Shown: positions 9,581 through 20,071, numbered from the stretch's first letter. The stretch: DNA of 64,000 bases from Pseudomonas hydrolytica (GCF_021495345.1 NZ_CP099397.1:2046001-2110000); one strand, 5' to 3'. Program-made: numbers and translations. Notes: a model not told the origin generated them from the letters alone.

Positions 9581-9691
9581 GGTGGCCCTGCCGGTCCCCT
9601 CGCATTGATCAGCCGTGAACCCGGTCAGGCCCGGAAGGGAGCAGCCGCAGCGGTGACATCGAGTGCCGGGGTGTGGCTGGTGGGGTCCACC
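9581..9691 (+). ncRNA. ffs: Signal recognition particle 4.5S RNA
   Basis: The SRP RNA core is unmistakable: the conserved tip GGTCAGGCCCGGAAGGGAGC (about 9624-9643) with GCAGCCGCAGCGG after it. The ends pair: GGTGGCCC at the 5' side with GGGGTCCACC at the 3' side, closing one long hairpin of about 110 bases. The RNA binds Ffh for co-translational membrane targeting. Exact mature ends are estimated from the pairing. Confidence 0.93.
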
Positions 9692-10117
9692 TCCATAGCC
9701 TATGTTCTTTTAACGGTTTTCGCTCTCTTCACCTCAGTGATCATGGGGCGATCTATCGTGCCACCACTTCCTCCCTGCCTCTGGCCACCCCGTTATTCGA
9801 TCTTCAATTTCAGGATCATGGAGCCTGGAGATCTGCGTTCGTTTTCCCCTGTTTTGAGACGCTCCGTCCGCTGCAAACGCACTACCATCGCGAAGCACTG
9901 ATTAGTGGTCGCGTATTGCTTCTGCCTCAACAGTGCGATTCCTCAGGAAAGGAGGCGTTTCCCCTGCGAGTCTTGGTTGGAAAGCTCCGCTGTAAGCCTT
10001 ACAGCTGTAAAGCTCGTTACATACGGATCACTCGCCAGCGGCAAATTTCATTTTCCAAATCAAGTAGTTATCGAATGGCATAAAGGGCTATCGCCCCAGT
10101 GCTGATCTCGCTCCGGG
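9692..10117. other. Lower-GC intergenic stretch with no clear gene
   Basis: About 425 bases between the 4.5S RNA and the end of dnaE2, clearly poorer in GC than the flanks. An open frame of 136 codons (9673-10083, +) exists, but it begins inside the RNA gene, lacks a ribosome site and has no GC3 bias, so I do not call it. I see no repeat, tRNA or transposase. The stretch could be a decayed insertion or hold an unrecognised small RNA. Confidence 0.4.
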
Positions 10118-13100
10118 TCAGTGAAAATCCCGGCTCTTCACATCGAGCCCGGTCAGCAGCGGGCTCAGGTCAGTCAGGCGTCCGGCGATGACGTGGCGCA
10201 CGCCGTCGGCGCTTTCCAGGTGGCCGTCGATGCGCAGCAGGCGTGATTGCAGCAGCACCCGGCGCTGGCGCTCGGCCAGGTCATGCCAGACCACCACGTT
10301 GACCATGCCGAACTCGTCTTCCAGGGTGACGAAGATCACCCCGCTGGCGGTCTGCGGGCGCTGGCGGCCGATCACCAGGCCGGCGACGCTGACCGGCCGG
10401 CCGTGCTCGACTGTGCCCAGTTCGTGCGAGCTGCGGCAGCGTTTGGCCCTCAGTCGTTCGCGCAGCAGCGCCAGCGGGTGCGGGCCGAGGGTGGTGCCGA
10501 AGGTGGCGTAATCCGTCAGCAGGTCTTCGCCGACCGTGGGCCGTGGCAGCGCCACGGGTTCTTCACGGCTGGAATGGCCGGCGAACAGCGGCAGCTGCGG
10601 TTCCACTCCGGCCACCGCCCAGCGGGCGCGATAACGGTTGCCGGCCAGACCGCGCAGGGCGCCGGCGTCCGCCAGGCACTCGCGCGCGCGGGCATCCAGT
10701 GCGGCGCGTCGGCACAGGTCGTCCACATCGGTGAAGGGCGCCGCCTGCCGCGCCGCCTCGATGCGCAGGGCATCCTCCTCGCGAAAGCCGCGCAGCAGGC
10801 GCAGCCCCAGGCGGATTGCCGGCTGCTCGCCGCCGCTTGGCTCCAGGCTGCAGTCCCAGGCGCTGTGGCGTACGTCCGCCGGGCGCACCTTGATGCCGTG
10901 GCGGCGGGCGTCCTGCAGTACCTGGTCGGGGCTGTAGAAGCCCATCGGCCAGCTGTTGACCAGGGCGCAGGCGTAGGCGGCCGGCTCGTGACATTTCAGC
11001 CAGCAACTGGCGTAGGTGAGCAGGGCGAAGCTGGCGGCGTGGGATTCGGGGAAGCCGTAGCTGCCGAAGCCCTCGATCTGGCGGAAGATGCGCGCGGTGA
11101 ATTCCGCCGTGTAGCCTTTTTCCAGCATGCGTGAGGTGAGCCGCTGGCGATGCGGCTCCAGCCCGCCGTGGCGCTTCCAGGCGGCCATCGAGCGGCGCAG
11201 CTCGTCGGCCTCGCCGGGGCTGTAATCGGCGGCGACCATGGCCAGCTCCATCACCTGCTCCTGAAACAGCGGCACGCCGAGGGTGCGTGCGAACACCGGT
11301 CGTAATTCGTCTGAAGGATATTCCACCGGCTCCTCGTCGTTGCGCCGGCGCAGATAGGGATGAACCATGTCGCCCTGGATCGGCCCGGGGCGGACGATGG
11401 CCACCTGGATCACCAGATCGTAGAATTTTTTCGGGCGCAGGCGCGGCAGCATGGCCATCTGCGCGCGCGACTCGATCTGGAACACGCCGACGGTGTCGGC
11501 GCGGCTGATCATGGCGTAGGTCGCCGCATCCTCCTGCGGCAGGCTGGCCAGGGTCCAGCGGGTGCCGCGGTAGCGCTCGATCAGGGCGAAGCAGCGGCGC
11601 AGCGCGCTGAGCATGCCGAGGGCGAGGATATCGACCTTGAGCAGGCCGACCAGGTCGAGGTCGTCCTTGTCCCACTGGATCACGGTGCGCTCGGCCATGC
11701 TGGCGTTCTCCACCGGCACCAGGGTCTGCAGCGGGTGTTCGGAGATGACGAAGCCGCCCGGGTGCTGCGACAGGTGGCGGGGAAAGCCGATCAGCTCGCC
11801 GGCCAGGGTCAGGATGCGGTGCAATGACGGGCTGTCCGGGTCGAAGCCGGCCTCGCGCAGACGCTCGGCGTCCGGTATGCGGTCGCTCCAGCGTCCGCAG
11901 CAGTCGGCCAGGGCGCCAACCTGGTCGGGCGGCAGGCCAAGCGCCTTGGCCACGTCGCGCAGTGCGCCGGCGCCGTGGTAGGTGCTGGCCACCGCGGTGA
12001 GCGCCGCGCGTTGGCGGCCATAGCGGCGAAATACATACTGGATGACTTCCTCGCGGCGCTCGTGCTCGAAGTCGACGTCGATATCCGGCGGCTCGTTGCG
12101 CTCGCGCGAGAGAAAGCGTTCGAACAGCAGCCGGCTGCCCGAGTTGTCCGGGTTCAGTTCGGTGATGCCGAGGGCGAAGCACACGGTCGAGTTGGCCGCC
12201 GAGCCACGGCCCTGGCAGAGGATGTGCTGCTCGCGGGCCCAGCGGACGATGTCGTGCACGGTGAGAAAGTAACTTTCGTATTCCAGTTCGACGATCAGCT
12301 GCAGCTCGTGCTCGACCTGCGCCCGCACCTTGGCGCTGGCACCGTTCGGCCAGCGCCAGCGCAGGCCTTCTTCGACCCGATGACGCAGCCAGGAGGTTGC
12401 GTTGTGGCCGGCCGGCACCAGTTCGTGCGGGTACTGATACTGCAGCTCGCGGAGCTCGAAGCGGCAGCGCGCGGCAACTCGTAGCGTCTCGTCGAGCAAC
12501 GCCTGCGGATACAGCTCGGCCAGTTCCTCGCGGCGGCGCAGGTGGCGCTCGCCATTGGGAAACAGCCAGGCGCCGGCTTCGGCCACCGGCAGATGCTGGC
12601 GGATGGCGCTCATGCAGTCCTGCAGGGCGCGGCGGCCGCGGGCGTGCATATGCACGTCGCCGCAGGCCAGGGCGGGAATGCCCAGGCTCGCGGCCAGGGC
12701 CTGCAACTGGCGCAGGCGGGCGGCATCGTCGGCGCCGCGGTGCAGTTCGATGCCCAGCCACAGGCGGTTGGCAAAACGCTGGCGCAACCAGATGCCCTCG
12801 TGCTCGCTGGCCTGCGGTTCGGCCAGCCAGATCGCCAGCAGGCCGGCCAGCGGCGTGTCGAGGTCCTCGCGCAGCAGGCGGTAGCGACCCTTCTCGGCGC
12901 GGCGCCGGGCGACGGTGATCAGCCGGCACAGCGCCTGGTAACCGGCCAGATCCTCGGCCAGCAGCACCAGCTTGGGGCCGCCCTCGATAGGCATCTCGCT
13001 GCCGACGATCAGCGCCAGGCCGGTCTCCCTGGCCGCCTGCCAGGCGCGCACGATGCCGGCGAGCGTGCATTCGTCGGTGATCGCCAGGGCCCGGTAGCCG

Positions 13101-13198
13101 AGGCGCGCGGCGCGCTCGAACAGCTCGCGGGCGCTGGAGGCTCCACGTTGAAAGCTGAAATTGGACAGGCAGTGCAGCTCGGCGTAGTCGGGCGTCAT
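10118..13198 (-). CDS. dnaE2: Error-prone DNA polymerase III alpha subunit DnaE2
   Basis: Second, SOS-inducible C-family polymerase of 1026 residues that extends past lesions together with ImuB. The N-terminal PHP domain starts at [17 protein letters not shown]. The polymerase core has the catalytic [15 protein letters not shown] motif; a C-terminal OB-fold region is present ([14 protein letters not shown]). ATG 13198 overlaps the imuB stop by four bases (ATGA), so it is translationally coupled; upstream in-frame starts fall inside imuB. It is the last gene of the operon. Confidence 0.95.
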   Translation of the reverse strand: MTPDYAELHCLSNFSFQRGASSARELFERAARLGYRALAITDECTLAGIVRAWQAARETGLALIVGSEMPIEGGPKLVLLAEDLAGYQALCRLITVARRRAEKGRYRLLREDLDTPLAGLLAIWLAEPQASEHEGIWLRQRFANRLWLGIELHRGADDAARLRQLQALAASLGIPALACGDVHMHARGRRALQDCMSAIRQHLPVAEAGAWLFPNGERHLRRREELAELYPQALLDETLRVAARCRFELRELQYQYPHELVPAGHNATSWLRHRVEEGLRWRWPNGASAKVRAQVEHELQLIVELEYESYFLTVHDIVRWAREQHILCQGRGSAANSTVCFALGITELNPDNSGSRLLFERFLSRERNEPPDIDVDFEHERREEVIQYVFRRYGRQRAALTAVASTYHGAGALRDVAKALGLPPDQVGALADCCGRWSDRIPDAERLREAGFDPDSPSLHRILTLAGELIGFPRHLSQHPGGFVISEHPLQTLVPVENASMAERTVIQWDKDDLDLVGLLKVDILALGMLSALRRCFALIERYRGTRWTLASLPQEDAATYAMISRADTVGVFQIESRAQMAMLPRLRPKKFYDLVIQVAIVRPGPIQGDMVHPYLRRRNDEEPVEYPSDELRPVFARTLGVPLFQEQVMELAMVAADYSPGEADELRRSMAAWKRHGGLEPHRQRLTSRMLEKGYTAEFTARIFRQIEGFGSYGFPESHAASFALLTYASCWLKCHEPAAYACALVNSWPMGFYSPDQVLQDARRHGIKVRPADVRHSAWDCSLEPSGGEQPAIRLGLRLLRGFREEDALRIEAARQAAPFTDVDDLCRRAALDARARECLADAGALRGLAGNRYRARWAVAGVEPQLPLFAGHSSREEPVALPRPTVGEDLLTDYATFGTTLGPHPLALLRERLRAKRCRSSHELGTVEHGRPVSVAGLVIGRQRPQTASGVIFVTLEDEFGMVNVVVWHDLAERQRRVLLQSRLLRIDGHLESADGVRHVIAGRLTDLSPLLTGLDVKSRDFH

Positions 13199-14616
13199 GC
13201 GAACCAGCCGTGCAGTTGCAGCGGCCCTGCGCCGCCGACCGGGCGAAAGGCCCAGGCGCGCTGGCCGCTGCGGGTTTGCACCAGGTAATAGTCGCGGCGC
13301 AGGTCGCCGCCGTCCCACCAGCCCGATTCGATGCGCTCGGGCCCGGCGAGGATCAGCAGGCCGGCCTCGGCCAGCGGCTGAGGTTCGCCCAGCAGCCAGC
13401 CGGGACGCGGCCCGACGCTGGGCAGCGGCGGTGTGCGCCGGTCGCTCTCGGTCTGCCAGCTTTGCTCCGGGCGGTGATCGGCGCGGACGCCAAGGCCCTG
13501 TACCGCCTCGTCGCCGAGGCGCGCACGCAGGCGTTCGCGCAGTTGCTCCCAGGGCAGCGACTGCTGCGGTCGCTCGTCGAACAGCTGGCGGTGCTGCGGA
13601 GCGAAGGCCGGCAGCTCGCGGGCCTCCAGACGCAGCGCCAGCACCGGCGCCGGCAGTTGCAGCTGCTCCAGGCGGCCGCGGGTCAGCTCCAGCAGCATGG
13701 CCGGATCGCGCTCGGCGCTGAGCAGGCCCACCACCAGCTGGCTGGCCGGGCGATTGCGGTGCTCTAGATGCAGGGTGAAGCGCTGCACGCCGCTGTCGCG
13801 CCCGGCCAGGTAGGCGGCCAGATCGGCGGTCAGGCGGCGCAGCGGAAACAGCAGCGCCTGGTGCGACTCGACCTCGAAGTTGAGCTCGATGCGCGCATCG
13901 AAACGATCCGGCGGGCGGTAGAACTCCAGGGCCAGCGCCCGTTCGCCGAGCAGGCTGTCGAGGTGGCGCAGCAGCTCGGCCGGAAAGCGCCGCGCCAGAC
14001 CGTCACGCGGCAGCGCGAGCAACTGCTGCAGGCTGCGCAGGCCCATGCGGGCGAGGGCGGAGGCGGTCTCGCGGGACAGGCCGATACGCTCGACTGGCAG
14101 GCGCTCGAGCGCGGCGCGCAGCTCGGCCGCGTCGCCGATCGCCAGGCCGTCGTGGACGTTGGCCAGCATGCGCGCGGCGACCGGATTGGGCGCCAGGGTG
14201 ATGCGCTGCTGGAAACCCAGCTCGCCCAGCTCCCGGCGCAGGCGTGCCTCGAAGCGCGGCCAGGGGCCGAACAGGCCGAGGCTGGAACCCACTTCCAGCA
14301 ACAGGCAGCGCGGGTAGTGCAGGCTGACCTGGGCGCTGAAACCATAGGCCCAGGCAGCGAGAAACTGCTGCCAGCGTTCGATGGCGGCAAGGTCATAGTC
14401 GGCGCTGGCGAAGCCGCGGGTCAGCGCCTGCGCTGCGCTGAGCAGCTGGCCGGGCTTGAGGCCCAGCGCCCGCGCCGCCGGGTTGACCGCCTGCAGCACG
14501 CGCCGCTGTGGCGGGCCGCCGAGCAGCACCAGCGGCTCGGCCGGATCGACGCGCTGGCGCATGACGCCATCGAGCGCCAGCTGCGGCAGCAGGATGCAGG
14601 CCCAGAGCGGGTTCAT
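13195..14616 (-). CDS. imuB: ImuB, inactive Y-family polymerase-like protein of the mutasome
   Basis: Y-family polymerase homologue of 473 residues that scaffolds the ImuA-ImuB-DnaE2 mutasome on the beta clamp. The N-terminus ([18 protein letters not shown]) lacks the DxDxFFAxVE catalytic motif of true Y polymerases, as expected for ImuB. The little-finger and C-terminal regions follow. ATG 14616 is one base after the imuA stop (TGAGATG); the four-base overlap with dnaE2 continues the coupling. Longer upstream frames are out of register with the family start. Confidence 0.92.
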   Translation of the reverse strand: MNPLWACILLPQLALDGVMRQRVDPAEPLVLLGGPPQRRVLQAVNPAARALGLKPGQLLSAAQALTRGFASADYDLAAIERWQQFLAAWAYGFSAQVSLHYPRCLLLEVGSSLGLFGPWPRFEARLRRELGELGFQQRITLAPNPVAARMLANVHDGLAIGDAAELRAALERLPVERIGLSRETASALARMGLRSLQQLLALPRDGLARRFPAELLRHLDSLLGERALALEFYRPPDRFDARIELNFEVESHQALLFPLRRLTADLAAYLAGRDSGVQRFTLHLEHRNRPASQLVVGLLSAERDPAMLLELTRGRLEQLQLPAPVLALRLEARELPAFAPQHRQLFDERPQQSLPWEQLRERLRARLGDEAVQGLGVRADHRPEQSWQTESDRRTPPLPSVGPRPGWLLGEPQPLAEAGLLILAGPERIESGWWDGGDLRRDYYLVQTRSGQRAWAFRPVGGAGPLQLHGWFA

Positions 14617-14617
14617 C

Positions 14618-15235
14618 TCAGGACCAGGCCGCGACCGGCAGCGGCTGCGCCGGAGCCAGGCCGCCGCGGCACTTGAGCACGCGCAGCTGCGCCGGCCGGG
14701 CCTCGATGGCCAGGCGCAGGGCTGCCGGTGACGGGTTGATCGCCTCGCCCAGCGGGCGGTAGGCGAAGGCCAGGGTCTGCCCGGTCTCGGCCGCCACCTG
14801 CAGGCGGCGCAGGGCGCGATCATCGGCCTGCTGCGGCCAGCACAGCACCGCGCCGCAACTGCCCGAACGCAGGCATTGCTCGGCTGCCCACAGCGCGTCG
14901 CGGCCCTGGGCATGGACGATGCTCAGCTGGCGCAGATCGACCTGTGCCGCCAACCAGGCCTGGGGGTAGGGCAGATGAGGCGGGGCGACCAGCACCACGC
15001 GCTCGCCGGCCTGGGTCAGCCGCGCCAGGGTCGGCCACAGCAGGCGCAGTTCGCCGATTCCGGAGGCGGACACCAACAGTTCGCTCAGCGCCGAGTCGGG
15101 CCAGCCGCCGCCGGGCAGCAGGGCGTCCAGCGCGGCATGCCCGGTCGCTTGGCGACTGGGCGCGCGGGCAACGTCCTGGGCACGCCAGAGGCGGCGACTG
15201 TCGAAGAGGTGCTCGAGGGCGACCACGGCAGACAT
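14618..15235 (-). CDS. imuA: ImuA, RecA-like mutasome protein
   Basis: Small RecA/SulA-like protein of 205 residues that heads the SOS mutagenesis operon. The sequence around GHAALDALLPGGGWPDSALSE is the degenerate Walker-A-like segment typical of ImuA. Its start lies 18 bases downstream of a LexA box, so the whole operon should be DNA-damage induced. No lexA2 gene precedes it, unlike the four-gene lexA2-imuA-imuB-dnaE2 cassette of P. putida; the layout matches PA0671-PA0669. Confidence 0.9.
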   Translation of the reverse strand: MSAVVALEHLFDSRRLWRAQDVARAPSRQATGHAALDALLPGGGWPDSALSELLVSASGIGELRLLWPTLARLTQAGERVVLVAPPHLPYPQAWLAAQVDLRQLSIVHAQGRDALWAAEQCLRSGSCGAVLCWPQQADDRALRRLQVAAETGQTLAFAYRPLGEAINPSPAALRLAIEARPAQLRVLKCRGGLAPAQPLPVAAWS

Positions 15236-15253
15236 GGCGGTGAAAACTCCAAA

Positions 15254-15273
15254 TACTGTCTATGCATACAGTA
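15254..15273. promoter_or_regulatory. LexA (SOS) box upstream of imuA
   Basis: TACTGTCTATGCATACAGTA matches the gammaproteobacterial LexA consensus CTGT-N8-ACAG exactly and is nearly a perfect palindrome. It lies 18 bases before the imuA start codon, overlapping the likely promoter, so LexA should repress imuA-imuB-dnaE2. Confidence 0.9.
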
Positions 15274-15418
15274 TTTGGTTTGCCGTGGTTGCGGTCAAGC
15301 CGCCGGTCGTCGTGCAGCTCGCAAGCCGATGACCGTTCTGTCCATGTCGTTCCAAAGCAGCATTGCCAGGCGCAGTCGGTTAGGCTGAAGCTGCTGACCT
15401 GTCGTCCGAGAATGATCG

Positions 15419-17803
15419 ATGTCGCATCTAGCTTCCGTCCCCATGCAGCGGCTGCGCCTGGCCAACGGCGCCGAGCTGTGCGTGGCGCAGCAGCCCTGGG
15501 CCGAACGTGTGGGGATCTGCCTGCGGATGGCGGCGGGCAGTCACGACGAGCCGGCCGCGTACCCGGGGCTGGCGCATTTTCTCGAGCATCTGCTGTTTCT
15601 CGGCAGCCGCGGTTATGGCGTCGAGCAGGGGCTGATGGCCTATACCCAGGGTTGCGGCGGCCAGGTCAACGCCTCGACCCAGGCGCGCCATACCGATTTC
15701 GTCTGCGAGCTGCCGGCCGAGCGCTTGCAGCCGGCGTTGGCGCGCCTGCTCGACATGTTGCGCTGGCCGCTGCTCGATGGCGCCGCACAGCGGCGCGAGC
15801 GCGAGGTGCTGGATGCCGAGTATCAGGCGCGTAGCCAGGACGCCGACAGCCGCATCGATCACGCCCTCGGCCAGGCGCTGGCGGCGGGGCATCGCTGCGG
15901 CGACTTCCTGGCCGGCGAGCGCACCAGCCTGGCGCTGGAGCAGAGCGCGTTCCAGGAGGCGCTGCAGGGCTATCATCGCCGCCATTACCAGGCCGGCAAC
16001 ATGCGCCTGACGCTGGTCGGGCCGCAGCCGCTGGCTGAGCTGCTGGAGATTGGCCGGGCCCTGTTGGAAGAGCTGCCGGCGGGTGAGGCGGTGGCGCGCG
16101 AAGCGCCGCCGTCCATGCTGCCGCTGCGGGCGCCGCGCCCGGGCCTGCAGCATGCTGTCGAAGCGCTGTACCTGGGTTACGCCGTGCAGCTGGATGAACC
16201 CGGGCTGATGCCTGCGCTGGAGCTGCTGCTGGACGTGCTGCAGGACCCGGCACCCGGCGGACTGCTTGCCGGCCTGCGCGCGGCGCGGCTGTGCCGACAG
16301 CTGCAGGCGCGGGTGCTGTACCGGCATGCCGGACAGTGTCTGCTGCGCCTGGACTTCGCTGGCGCCGAGGCGCAGCGGGGCGGCCAACTGATCGCCGAAC
16401 TGCAGGGCTGGCTCGCCCGGGTGCGGTTGGACCCGCTCTGGCCGGCGCGTCTGGCCGACTGGCGCCAGGCCCAGACGTTGCGCCAGTTCGGAGCGGGGCC
16501 GCTGGCATTGGCGCGCAGCCTGCAGGAGCCCGATACGGACGACGCCAGCCTGTTGCTCACGCTCGATGCCTTGCTTGTCCAGCTGGCCGAAGGCGCCGGG
16601 CTGATCGAGCTCGTTTGCGACAAGCAGCAGCGGCCAGCGTGGCCGGCCATTGGCCTGGCGCTGCCGCTGGCTGCATTGCCGGCGCGCGAACTGCCCGCAG
16701 CGCAGCTGAGCGGGGGGCTGGCAGCGGTCGAATCGCTGCTGGCGCTGACCGATGCGGCGTCGCCCAGCCTGCCGCCTGCCCGCTTGCGTCACCATCCCGG
16801 CGCGGCCGCTGGTGGGCCGGCGGCGTTGCACTGGCGCGGCGAGATTGCCGGGCAGCATTCGCTGCCCCAGTTGCAGGCGATGCTGCAGGCGCGTATCGCC
16901 GATGTGCAACGCGCCTGCGAACGCCTGGGCGTCGCCTTGCAGCTGGGCGTCGAGCCGGGCGCCTGGAGCCTGGCGCTGCACGGCGCTGCGGCCCTGTTGC
17001 CGGCCTGTAGCGCGCGGCTGTTGCCGCTGTTGCTGGCGCCGCTGCCCGAGGTGGCCGAGTCGGTGCCGGAAGGCCTGCTGCTGCGCCGGTTGCTGCAGTG
17101 CCTGCCGGAGCTGGGCGGTGCCCGGGGCGGCTTGGGTCTGCAGGGGCTTAGCGTCGGCCTGGGTGAGGGCAAGCGGGCGCAGCTGGAGGCGCTGTTCGCC
17201 GCGGTCGAACCCTTGCCCGCCGGGCAGCCGCAGGCGGTGTCAAACCACGAGCTGCTGTGGCGTGAGGTGGCGCAGCCGGGTGGTGATGCGGCGCTGGTGC
17301 TGCTATGCCCGCTGGCGGATGACGAGCCGCGCAGCGAGGCGGCCTGGCGCCTGCTAGGGCAACTGCTGCAGGGGGCTTTCTATCGCCGTCTGCGCGGCGA
17401 GCTGCAACTGGGCTATGCGCTGTTTGCCGGCTACCGCCAGGTGCAGGGCGAGCGCGTGCTGCTGTTCGCCCTGCAGTCGCCGGTGTGCGAGGCGGCCGGC
17501 ATATTCGCGCATATCCGCAGCTTTCTCGACCAGCAGCGCCAGCGGATCGCCGAGCTGCCGGATGCGGAGTTCGAGCGCTGCCGCGAGGAACTGGCGCAGG
17601 CTCTGCGAACGCCCAAGGGCAATGTGGCGCGTGCCGAACAGCTGTGGCAATTACAGCTGGCTGGACTGAATGAAGAGCGCCCGCAACGGGTGCGCCAGGC
17701 ATTGGCTGAGCTGACGCAGGATGAGCTGCAGGCGGCCTATGCGCAGTTGTTGCAAAGCGGCAGCTGGCGGGTGCTGGCCAGCGGGCCTGGACCACACGCC
17801 TAG
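15419..17803 (+). CDS. pqqF: PqqF, M16-family zinc peptidase of PQQ biosynthesis
   Basis: Pitrilysin/insulinase-type peptidase of 794 residues that trims the modified PqqA peptide during pyrroloquinoline-quinone synthesis. The inverted zinc motif HxxEH is at His53-Glu56-His57 (HFLEHLLFLG), with the downstream Glu in REREVLDAEYQ. Length and the divergent C-terminal half fit Pseudomonas PqqF better than other M16 proteins. No pqqABCDE genes are in the window, so the assignment rests on sequence character. It could be another M16 peptidase. Confidence 0.78.
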   Translation: MSHLASVPMQRLRLANGAELCVAQQPWAERVGICLRMAAGSHDEPAAYPGLAHFLEHLLFLGSRGYGVEQGLMAYTQGCGGQVNASTQARHTDFVCELPAERLQPALARLLDMLRWPLLDGAAQRREREVLDAEYQARSQDADSRIDHALGQALAAGHRCGDFLAGERTSLALEQSAFQEALQGYHRRHYQAGNMRLTLVGPQPLAELLEIGRALLEELPAGEAVAREAPPSMLPLRAPRPGLQHAVEALYLGYAVQLDEPGLMPALELLLDVLQDPAPGGLLAGLRAARLCRQLQARVLYRHAGQCLLRLDFAGAEAQRGGQLIAELQGWLARVRLDPLWPARLADWRQAQTLRQFGAGPLALARSLQEPDTDDASLLLTLDALLVQLAEGAGLIELVCDKQQRPAWPAIGLALPLAALPARELPAAQLSGGLAAVESLLALTDAASPSLPPARLRHHPGAAAGGPAALHWRGEIAGQHSLPQLQAMLQARIADVQRACERLGVALQLGVEPGAWSLALHGAAALLPACSARLLPLLLAPLPEVAESVPEGLLLRRLLQCLPELGGARGGLGLQGLSVGLGEGKRAQLEALFAAVEPLPAGQPQAVSNHELLWREVAQPGGDAALVLLCPLADDEPRSEAAWRLLGQLLQGAFYRRLRGELQLGYALFAGYRQVQGERVLLFALQSPVCEAAGIFAHIRSFLDQQRQRIAELPDAEFERCREELAQALRTPKGNVARAEQLWQLQLAGLNEERPQRVRQALAELTQDELQAAYAQLLQSGSWRVLASGPGPHA

Positions 17804-17843
17804 GCGCGATTTTTCTTCTCCCTCGATTCCTCGGCGGCCTGTG

Positions 17844-17884
17844 GTGCGCGCAGCGCACCCTACGGGATGGATGCGCCGTGCGCT
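17844..17884. repeat. REP-like palindrome (pair, second copy degenerate)
   Basis: One good copy of a 21-base element (GGTGCGC...GCGCACCCTAC, 17844-17864), followed after a short gap by a decayed inverted copy (GATGCGCCGTGCGC, 17871-17884). This is one of six such sites in the window, all intergenic. Confidence 0.75.
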
Positions 17885-18091
17885 TCTACGCCCAAGGATT
17901 GTGCCGGTACTACGACCTTTCGCCCGCTACCGGTAGCAGCCCGGTCGCGGGTCGCCCGGGGCAAGCCGGGCAGGGCGCGCCAAAGCAGCAGGCAAACGCT
18001 GCCAAGGCAGCGTATGGCCTGCCCTGGCGCCTTTCGATAATCGCCTCCGACCCGACTGCCCTGGCGGTCGACCACTCAAGCGGAGAGCGTT

Positions 18092-19276
18092 ATGCACAAC
18101 AAGAAGATCGCCAACCCCCGGTTTCTGCCCCTTGCCCTGGCTGCGGCCGTAGCGCTGGTCGGCACCCAGCAGGCCGCCGCCGAAATCGTCCTGTACGACA
18201 AGGACGACACCACCTTTTCCACCGACGGCTATATCAACGCCTTCTACGTCAACAGTGACGTCGATCGCGAGGGCGAGCAGTTCGACCGTCGTCAGTCGCG
18301 GGTGAAGATGGGCTTTCTGCCCAACTGGATCGGCTTCAACTTCGGCAAGCAGATCGACGATCTCAAACTGGGCGGCCGCTCCTCGTTCTGGGTGACCATC
18401 AACGATAGCGAAACCAACGGCACCGATACCGCCATCGACGTGCGTCAGTTCTACGGCACCGTCTCCAGCCCGGAGTGGGGCGAGGTGCTGGTGGGCAAGG
18501 ACTTCGGCCTGTTCTCGCGCTCCAACATCTTCCTCGACGAGCTGCTGGCCGGTTACGGCAACGTCTCCGATACCCTCGGCCTGGTGGACGGCAACGGCGT
18601 GTCCTTCGGCAACATCGGCACCGGCTACCCGTACCCGTTCCCGACCTCGCAGATCACCTACCGCAACAACAACCTGGCCGAAGGCTTGCGTCTGGCGGTT
18701 GGCATCATGGACCCGGTCGACACCAACGACGACAGCCCGACCGGCAAGGCCTACCAGGAAAACCCGCGCTTCGAATCGGAAGTCAGCTACCAGTTCGATG
18801 TGGGCGGCTCGACCATCTACACCTGGGTCAACGGCGCCTACCAGACCTCGGAGAACACCGACGACACCGTCGACAAGGTCACCTCCAAGGGCCTCGGCTA
18901 TGGCGTGCAGGCCAAGTTCGGCGGCCTGTCGCTGACCGGTTCGGGCTTCCAGGCCAAGGGCATCAACCCCTTCTTCACCAACAACCTGGGCGAGCCGACC
19001 CTGCGTGACATCGACAGCGACGGCTACCTGTTGCAGGGTTCCTACACATGGGGCAAGAACCGCGTGGCGCTGTCCTACGGCAAGACCGAGGACGACGGCA
19101 ACGGCCTGGGCGTGGCAGCGGACTACGAGACCCGCGGCATTGCCTACTTCCGCACCATCAACGACAACCTCAAGCTGGTCGCCGAGTACAACCAGTACCA
19201 GATCGACGCCGCCGCAGGCAGCGGTCTGAACGAGGACACCGACACCTTCGCCGTGGGTGCCGTGCTCAGCTGGTAA
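18092..19276 (+). CDS. Outer-membrane porin (gram-negative porin family)
   Basis: Trimeric-type beta-barrel porin of 394 residues. The signal peptide ends at QAAA-E (about residue 30). Alternating aromatic strands and acidic, Asn/Asp-rich loops run through the protein, and it ends in a terminal aromatic strand (FAVGAVLSW), though with Trp instead of the usual Phe. The substrate is unknown. AGCGGAGAG is placed before the ATG. A strong rho-independent terminator follows 14 bases after the stop, so it is monocistronic. Confidence 0.85.
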   Translation: MHNKKIANPRFLPLALAAAVALVGTQQAAAEIVLYDKDDTTFSTDGYINAFYVNSDVDREGEQFDRRQSRVKMGFLPNWIGFNFGKQIDDLKLGGRSSFWVTINDSETNGTDTAIDVRQFYGTVSSPEWGEVLVGKDFGLFSRSNIFLDELLAGYGNVSDTLGLVDGNGVSFGNIGTGYPYPFPTSQITYRNNNLAEGLRLAVGIMDPVDTNDDSPTGKAYQENPRFESEVSYQFDVGGSTIYTWVNGAYQTSENTDDTVDKVTSKGLGYGVQAKFGGLSLTGSGFQAKGINPFFTNNLGEPTLRDIDSDGYLLQGSYTWGKNRVALSYGKTEDDGNGLGVAADYETRGIAYFRTINDNLKLVAEYNQYQIDAAAGSGLNEDTDTFAVGAVLSW

Positions 19277-19290
19277 GCACCGTTGCACAA

Positions 19291-19327
19291 GGCCGGGCAG
19301 GGGGCGACCTCTGCCCGGTCTTTTTTT
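19291..19327 (+). terminator. Rho-independent terminator of the porin gene
   Basis: A ten-base-pair stem (GGCCGGGCAG with CTGCCCGGTC, one G-T pair) and a 10-base loop are followed by seven or more T. Confidence 0.9.
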
Positions 19328-19514
19328 CGGAACATGGGCACATGGCTCTGGCTTGGCGGCGTGCCCCCGGAACGACGAATGACTCGCAAGGCCCATCGTC
19401 TGGTGACTTGATCCTGTGCCCCTCAGATACAGGGCGGAGCCTCCATAGGTTCCTGTTGGCTGTCGGTCTCTTTGGGTTTGGATGAGGGGTAATCCACGCG
19501 CCTTATATTGCTGA

Positions 19515-19538
19515 AATTAAATTGCATGCAATTTAATT
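19515..19538. promoter_or_regulatory. Perfect 24-bp palindrome, probable OspR/OhrR operator
   Basis: Twelve bases, AATTAAATTGCA, are followed at once by their exact complement, giving a perfect AT-rich palindrome 47 bases before gpx. Known OhrR-type operators have the same AATT-AAATTG core. The downstream ospR product is therefore the likely ligand, controlling gpx-ospR by peroxide-sensitive repression. Confidence 0.8.
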
Positions 19539-19585
19539 GCTCGCTATTTTGCTCCCAGCTTCCAGCCCACTCAGGACGATTCCTC

Positions 19586-20071
19586 ATGAGCAACGCACTT
19601 TTCGATATCCCGGTCACCACCATCAAGGGCGAGCAGAAGACCCTGGCCGACTTCGACGGCAAGGCCGTACTGGTGGTCAACACCGCCAGCAAGTGCGGAT
19701 TCACCCCGCAGTACAAGGGCCTGGAAAGCGTCTGGCAGCAGTACAAGGACAGGGGCCTGGTAGTGCTCGGCTTCCCCTGCAACCAGTTCGGCAAGCAGGA
19801 GCCGGGCGACGAGGGTGCCATCTCCGAGTTCTGCGAGCTGAACTTCGGCGTCAGCTTCCCGCTGTTCAAGAAGGTCGACGTCAACGGTGCCGACGCTCAC
19901 CCGCTGTTCGTGCAACTGAAGAAGCGCGCCCCTGGCCTGCTCGGCAGCCAGGGCATCAAATGGAACTTCACCAAGTTTCTGATCGGCAAGGATGGCCAGG
20001 TGGTCAAGCGCTTCGCCCCGACCACCAAGCCCGAAGAGCTCTCCAGCGAGATCGAAGCCCTGCTCAAATGA
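19586..20071 (+). CDS. gpx: Glutathione peroxidase (Cys-type)
   Basis: Thiol peroxidase of 161 residues that reduces hydrogen and organic peroxides. The catalytic motif NTASKCGFTPQY carries Cys, not selenocysteine, near residue 36. The Gln and Trp of the tetrad are recognisable (FPCNQFGKQEPG; KWNFTKFLI). ATG 19586 is chosen because it opens the conserved domain after an AGGAC ribosome site; an upstream ATG at 19508 would put the operator inside the gene. The stop overlaps ospR by four bases. Confidence 0.92.
   Translation: MSNALFDIPVTTIKGEQKTLADFDGKAVLVVNTASKCGFTPQYKGLESVWQQYKDRGLVVLGFPCNQFGKQEPGDEGAISEFCELNFGVSFPLFKKVDVNGADAHPLFVQLKKRAPGLLGSQGIKWNFTKFLIGKDGQVVKRFAPTTKPEELSSEIEALLK

Noticed and set aside
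9673..10083. 136-codon frame after the 4.5S RNA
   Set aside because: It begins inside the RNA gene, lacks a ribosome site and has non-genome-like codon use; kept only as an unexplained region.
10247..11134. Sense frame over dnaE2
   Set aside because: Shadow of the catalytic polymerase gene; no start signal.
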